Positions 60,629 through 64,000 of a stretch of DNA of 64,000 nucleotides are shown here, piece after piece. Within the stretch, counting starts at the first letter, position 1, and each line of letters begins with the position of its first letter. Location of the stretch: contig NZ_BSTX01000001.1 of assembly GCF_030269765.1 (NCBI RefSeq), forward strand, positions 2,640,089 through 2,704,088, given 5' to 3'. The notes beneath the pieces are model-generated. The model had not been told where the DNA came from. It searched no databases and saw only the letters and a list, made by a program, of their open reading frames with translations. The stretch comes from Actinorhabdospora filicis. Its GTDB lineage: Bacteria; Actinomycetota; Actinomycetes; Mycobacteriales; Micromonosporaceae. The translations under genes and the position numbers were made by a program.

Positions 60629-61804
60629 ATGCAAACGCCGCAGAAGCTCCCCGTGGCGCACGCGGCCAAGGTGGGGGAGAACACCAAGAAGAACGGCACC
60701 CACGAGGCCGCCGTCGACGGGACGGCGGATCTGATGCCGTTCCTCATGAACTACGACGACGACATGGACGCCTTCGACGTCATCGACGCCCTCGCCCTGG
60801 GCCCGTACGTCCGCGGGGACCACCAGCACGCCCGGATGAAGTGGATCAACAAGGTCCGCAAGGACGCCTCGCTCGTCCCCGCCGACGCGCGCATCCTGCG
60901 CACCGCCGAGCAGGGCGGCCAGTCGGCGCTGCTCGCCGCCGGTGAGCACTGGATGCTCCAGGCGATCCGCTGGAACAGCGGCAACGGGCGCGTCCGCGTG
61001 TCCGCGCGCACCGCCGAGCTGGCCGAGACGATCCTCAAGGCCGCCACCGACAACGCCGAGGAGCCCGAGCCCGAGGACGACGACACCGTCATCGACATCG
61101 GCTTCTGGCACATGTCGATGCCGCGCCCCAACCGTCTGGTGCGCACCATCGACATCCCCAAGTGGGCCGACATCCGCCGCAACTACGCCTCGGGCGTCGT
61201 GGGGCAGCTCGACTCGCTCATGGCGACCCGGCCGGACAACATCTCCGGCCGCCTGCTGCTCCTGCACGGCCCGCCCGGGACCGGTAAGACCACCGCCCTG
61301 CGCGCGCTGGCCAACGAGTGGCGCTCCTGGTGCCGCATGGACTGCGTCCTGGACCCCGAGGTCTTCTTCGGCGACCCCGGCTACCTGCTCCAGGTGGCCC
61401 TCGGCGACGACGACAACGACGAGGACGGCCATCCGCGCTGGCAGCTGCTGCTCATCGAGGACTGCGACGAGCTGATCCGCGGCGAGGCGAAGCAGTCGAC
61501 GGGCCAGGCCCTGTCCCGCCTGCTCAACCTCACCGACGGGCTCCTCGGCCAGGGCCGCAACCTGCTCATCGGGCTCACCACCAACGAGGACCTCACCCGC
61601 CTGCACCCGGCGGTGATCCGCCCGGGCCGCTGCCTGGCGCAGATCGAGGTCGGCCGCTTCCCCTACGACGAGGCCGTGAGCTGGCTCGGCCGCCCCGACG
61701 GCATCGCCTCCGGTGGCGCGACCCTCGCCGAGCTGTGCGCCCTGCGGTCCGGCGAAGTGCCGTCGGCCGGATACGAGGAGCTGCCGACCGGGGCCTACCT
61801 GTAA
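60629..61804 (+). CDS. AAA+ ATPase (DUF5925-type)
   Basis: 391 residues from ATG 60629. The first about 190 residues (DLMPFLMNYDDDMDAFDVID, SALLAAGEHWMLQAIRWN) are not an AAA domain and fit DUF5925. AAA+: Walker A HGPPGTGKTTALRAL near 213-227, Walker B LLIEDCDELI near 274-283, sensor/arginine-finger region VIRPGRC near 330. Found alone upstream of purC. Role unknown; AAA+ ATPases also occur in contractile-injection loci, and one may start at 62782. Confidence 0.87.
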   Translation: MQTPQKLPVAHAAKVGENTKKNGTHEAAVDGTADLMPFLMNYDDDMDAFDVIDALALGPYVRGDHQHARMKWINKVRKDASLVPADARILRTAEQGGQSALLAAGEHWMLQAIRWNSGNGRVRVSARTAELAETILKAATDNAEEPEPEDDDTVIDIGFWHMSMPRPNRLVRTIDIPKWADIRRNYASGVVGQLDSLMATRPDNISGRLLLLHGPPGTGKTTALRALANEWRSWCRMDCVLDPEVFFGDPGYLLQVALGDDDNDEDGHPRWQLLLIEDCDELIRGEAKQSTGQALSRLLNLTDGLLGQGRNLLIGLTTNEDLTRLHPAVIRPGRCLAQIEVGRFPYDEAVSWLGRPDGIASGGATLAELCALRSGEVPSAGYEELPTGAYL

Positions 61805-61825
61805 CGGTGGGTTATCGTGCGGGGC

Positions 61826-62659
61826 ATGCGACTGGTGCACTCCGGGAAGGTCCGTGACCTCTACGAGGACCGCGGCGACATCATCCTCGTGGCCTCCGAC
61901 CGAGTCAGTATCTACGACGTCATCATGCCGACACCGATCCCGGACAAGGGCGCGATCCTCACCGCGCTCTCGCTCTGGTGGTTCGACCAGTTGCGCGATC
62001 TCGTCCCCAACCACGTCATCTCCGCCACCGACGTGCCCGAGGAGTTCGCCGGCCGCGCCATCCGCTGCAAGCGCCTGGAGATCATCCCCGTCGAGTGCGT
62101 CGCCCGCGGCTACCTCACCGGCAACGGGCTGAAGGAGTACGAGAAGAGCGGCGCCGTGTCCGGCGTCGAGCTGCCCCCCGGCCTGGTGGACGGCTCGGCG
62201 CTGCCCACGCCCATCTTCACGCCCTCCGCCAAGGCCGCCGTCGGCGAACACGACGAGCCGATCACCTACGAGCAGGTCGAGGCCCTCCTCGGCGAGGACC
62301 GCGCCGCCGAGCTGGAGGACCTGACCCTCCGCGCCTACGAGCTCGGCCAGGAGCACTGCGAGGAGGCCGGGATCATCCTCGCCGACACCAAGTTCGAGTT
62401 CGGCCTCGACGCCTCCGGCACCCTCACCCTCGGCGACGAGGCCCTCACCCCCGACTCCTCCCGCTTCTGGCCCCTGGAGTCCTGGAAACCCGGCGCCCGC
62501 CAGCCGTCCTACGACAAGCAGTACCTCCGCGACTGGGGCGTCGCCTCCGGCTGGGACCCCGCCGACCCCGCGCCCGAAATCCCCGCCGAGGTCGTCGAGA
62601 AGACCCGCGAGCTCTACATCACCGCCTACGAACGCATCACCGGCGAGACCTGGGCCTGA
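61826..62659 (+). CDS. purC: SAICAR synthetase PurC
   Basis: 277 residues from ATG 61826 (GTG 61817 is an alternative). SGKVRDLYEDRGDIILVASDRVS at the N-terminus, RLEIIPVECVARGYLTGNG near 93-111 and LADTKFEFGLD near 185 are PurC signatures. It joins aspartate to CAIR in purine synthesis. It lies 22 bp after the AAA+ gene, and 46 kb from purL. Confidence 0.96.
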   Translation: MRLVHSGKVRDLYEDRGDIILVASDRVSIYDVIMPTPIPDKGAILTALSLWWFDQLRDLVPNHVISATDVPEEFAGRAIRCKRLEIIPVECVARGYLTGNGLKEYEKSGAVSGVELPPGLVDGSALPTPIFTPSAKAAVGEHDEPITYEQVEALLGEDRAAELEDLTLRAYELGQEHCEEAGIILADTKFEFGLDASGTLTLGDEALTPDSSRFWPLESWKPGARQPSYDKQYLRDWGVASGWDPADPAPEIPAEVVEKTRELYITAYERITGETWA

Positions 62660-62673
62660 CCCACCGCGTTGCC

Positions 62674-62701
62674 CGTCCGGGCAGGATCGCCTGCCCGGAC
62701 G
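62674..62701. terminator. 12-bp hairpin after purC
   Basis: CGTCCGGGCAGG (62674-62685) and CCTGCCCGGACG (62690-62701), loop ATCG, 14 bp after the purC stop. Confidence 0.88.
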
Positions 62702-62781
62702 CTTGGCCGGTCTCCTGTCGATGTCCACTGTGTCCGTTACACGGTGAACGGGTGCCCCCCACGACCTACCCGGAGGTCGAT

Positions 62782-64000
62782 GTGGAACAGAACCGTGCCC
62801 CGAAACAGGAATCGGCCCCACCGGCCGCCGACCAGAAGGCCACCGACCGCCGAGCCCCCGACACCCCGGCGGCCGCCCCCACCCATTTGGACCCCCGCAA
62901 CGCCCTCGCGTTACAGCGCGCGGCCGGCAACCGCGCGGTAGTCCAGCGCCTCACCACCCGGCCCACCGCGGCCCAGTCGCCGAAGTTCACGTCGGTCAAG
63001 AAGGACGTGACGGCGAAGGCGAAGAACCTCGCGACCTCGCACCCGCCGGCGTCCAAGGAAGCCGACGCCTCGGCGAAGGCCGCCAAGCCTCCGGCTGACG
63101 ATAAGGAGGCGCAGGGCAAGGCCGCCAACGCCGAGAAGATGAACGCGGCCAAGCCCGGCGAATTCAACAAAGCGGCCTTCATCAAAGCGGTGAACGACGC
63201 CATCGCGGCCAAGGCGCCCAAGAACCTCGATGAGGCCGACAAGTTCGGCGACTCCGGCAAGGCCGATGGCGTCAAGCAGGACGTGTCGAACAAGGTCGGC
63301 GACGGCAAGAAGCAGTCCTCCTCGGCCATCGAGACGACGACGAAAGCGCCCCCGGACGTGGGCGCGGCCAAGGACAAGCCCGTCACCCCCTTGGCCGCCG
63401 ACAAGCCCCCCGGAACACCCGCCGCGCCCGACCCGAACCTCGCGGTGCCCGACAAGGCGCCTCCGGCGGCGACCGATTTCTCGCAGGGGCCGAAGGACGT
63501 CAATGCGGAGATGGCCTCGAATGAGGTCACCGAGGAGCAGCTGAAGAAGGGTAATGAGCCCGCCTTCGATACGGCTTTGAAGGAGAAGAAGGCCGGGGAG
63601 GAACACGCGCGCACGGCACCGGCTGAGGTGCGGGCGAAGGAGAACGAGACCCTCAACTCGGCCAAGACCGACGCCAAACAGGACGCCACGACGGCTTTGA
63701 AGGGCATGTCCTCGGTGCGGACGAGCACCGGGAAGGACGTCGACGGCGGCAAGGGGAAGACACAGTCGGAAGACGAAAAGAAGCGGACCGAGGTCACGGG
63801 GAAGCTTCAGAAGGTCTTCGACGCGACGAAAACGGACGTCGAGAAGATCCTGTCCGACCTGGACGGGAAAGTAGATGCGAAGTTCTCTGAGGGTGAGAAG
63901 GTCGCGCGTGAGGGGTTCACCGCCGAGCACAAGCGGCGGATGGACGCCTACAAGGACAAGAGGTATTCGGGGTTCACGGGGAAGCTGAAGTGGGTCAAGG
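62782..64000 (+). CDS. large protein with LQRxAGNRAV tag (eCIS-associated), 3' end cut
   Basis: At least 406 residues from GTG 62782 (GGAGG at 62772-62776), open to the window edge. After a Pro/Ala-rich start, ALALQRAAGNRAVVQRL near residues 42-58 is the tag seen at the start of many eCIS-associated proteins in actinobacteria, often with a later DUF4157 domain. The remaining visible part is a Lys/Ala/Asp-rich, mostly helical region (AKPGEFNKAAFIKAVNDAI, AREGFTAEHKRRMDAYKDK). The catalytic or toxin part, if any, lies beyond 64000. A TTA codon is at 62911. No sheath or tube gene is visible yet. Confidence 0.72.
   Translation, partial: MEQNRAPKQESAPPAADQKATDRRAPDTPAAAPTHLDPRNALALQRAAGNRAVVQRLTTRPTAAQSPKFTSVKKDVTAKAKNLATSHPPASKEADASAKAAKPPADDKEAQGKAANAEKMNAAKPGEFNKAAFIKAVNDAIAAKAPKNLDEADKFGDSGKADGVKQDVSNKVGDGKKQSSSAIETTTKAPPDVGAAKDKPVTPLAADKPPGTPAAPDPNLAVPDKAPPAATDFSQGPKDVNAEMASNEVTEEQLKKGNEPAFDTALKEKKAGEEHARTAPAEVRAKENETLNSAKTDAKQDATTALKGMSSVRTSTGKDVDGGKGKTQSEDEKKRTEVTGKLQKVFDATKTDVEKILSDLDGKVDAKFSEGEKVAREGFTAEHKRRMDAYKDKRYSGFTGKLKWVK

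Overview
The window is about 72% G+C by eye, with dense genes, many GTG/TTG starts, short ATGA/GTGA overlaps, LAXTG and lipobox proteins, a SARP-type regulator and WXG100-type proteins. This fits a filamentous actinomycete (Actinomycetota). A Streptosporangiales-like or Streptomyces-like relative is my inference; nothing here fixes the genus. The purine genes (purB, purSQL, purC) mark chromosomal backbone, and much of the DNA between purL and purC looks accessory.

Layout. 1-3672 (minus): an operon of an FtsK/SpoIIIE-type ATPase, a membrane coiled-coil protein, an 86-aa helical WXG-like protein and a PH-like protein cut by the window edge. 3786-5738: moaA-moaD plus an FGE-like protein. 5849-7342: a LAXTG (sortase E type) surface protein. 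8633-15276: purB, a universal stress protein, then purS-purQ-purL closed by a perfect 15-bp terminator. 15323-18482: hypothetical proteins, an R2K-type ATP-grasp protein, two lipoproteins and a thioredoxin-like protein. 18483-20616: a lower-GC island with a membrane-anchored SepF-like protein, a DUF4231/SLATT-type membrane protein and a frameshifted ATP-grasp remnant. 20617-26726: two ABC exporter pairs. 26805-28691: a divergent FAD monooxygenase/TetR pair. 28738-34422: a STAND ATPase with TPRs, a secreted M23 peptidase and a two-component system. 36163-37652: two secreted proteins that both look like M4-protease (emfourin-like) inhibitors, one fused to a subtilisin-inhibitor-like domain. 37915-40813: a SARP regulator and an 8-Cys small peptide. 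41802-43716: a MocR-type regulator divergent from a VOC protein.

43766-46097 (minus) is a type VII-like substrate operon (YbaB-like, EspC-like, WXG100-like, secreted candidate effector, 85-aa protein) with near-identical hairpins on both sides, next to tRNA-Asp and tRNA-Glu. 46595-49448 carries a NodB deacetylase and a DUF2264 protein. 49455-55267 is a sugar-uptake locus (dehydrogenase, LplB/LplC-like permeases, lipoprotein binding protein, LacI regulator) around a divergent promoter. 56606-59825 has two paralogous NlpC/P60 hydrolases with a shared leader sequence, separated by a nucleotidyltransferase-like gene. 60096-62659 holds a cysteine dioxygenase with a cysteine-containing leader ORF, an AAA+ ATPase and purC. 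At the right edge a gene runs off the window whose N-terminus carries the LQRxAGNRAV-type tag of proteins linked to extracellular contractile injection systems.

Most notable: the SepF-like/SLATT-like pair, the paired protease-inhibitor genes, the hairpin-flanked type VII substrate operon, the candidate cysteine attenuator, and the start of a possible contractile-injection locus. Function calls rest on motif recognition only; no database search was run.
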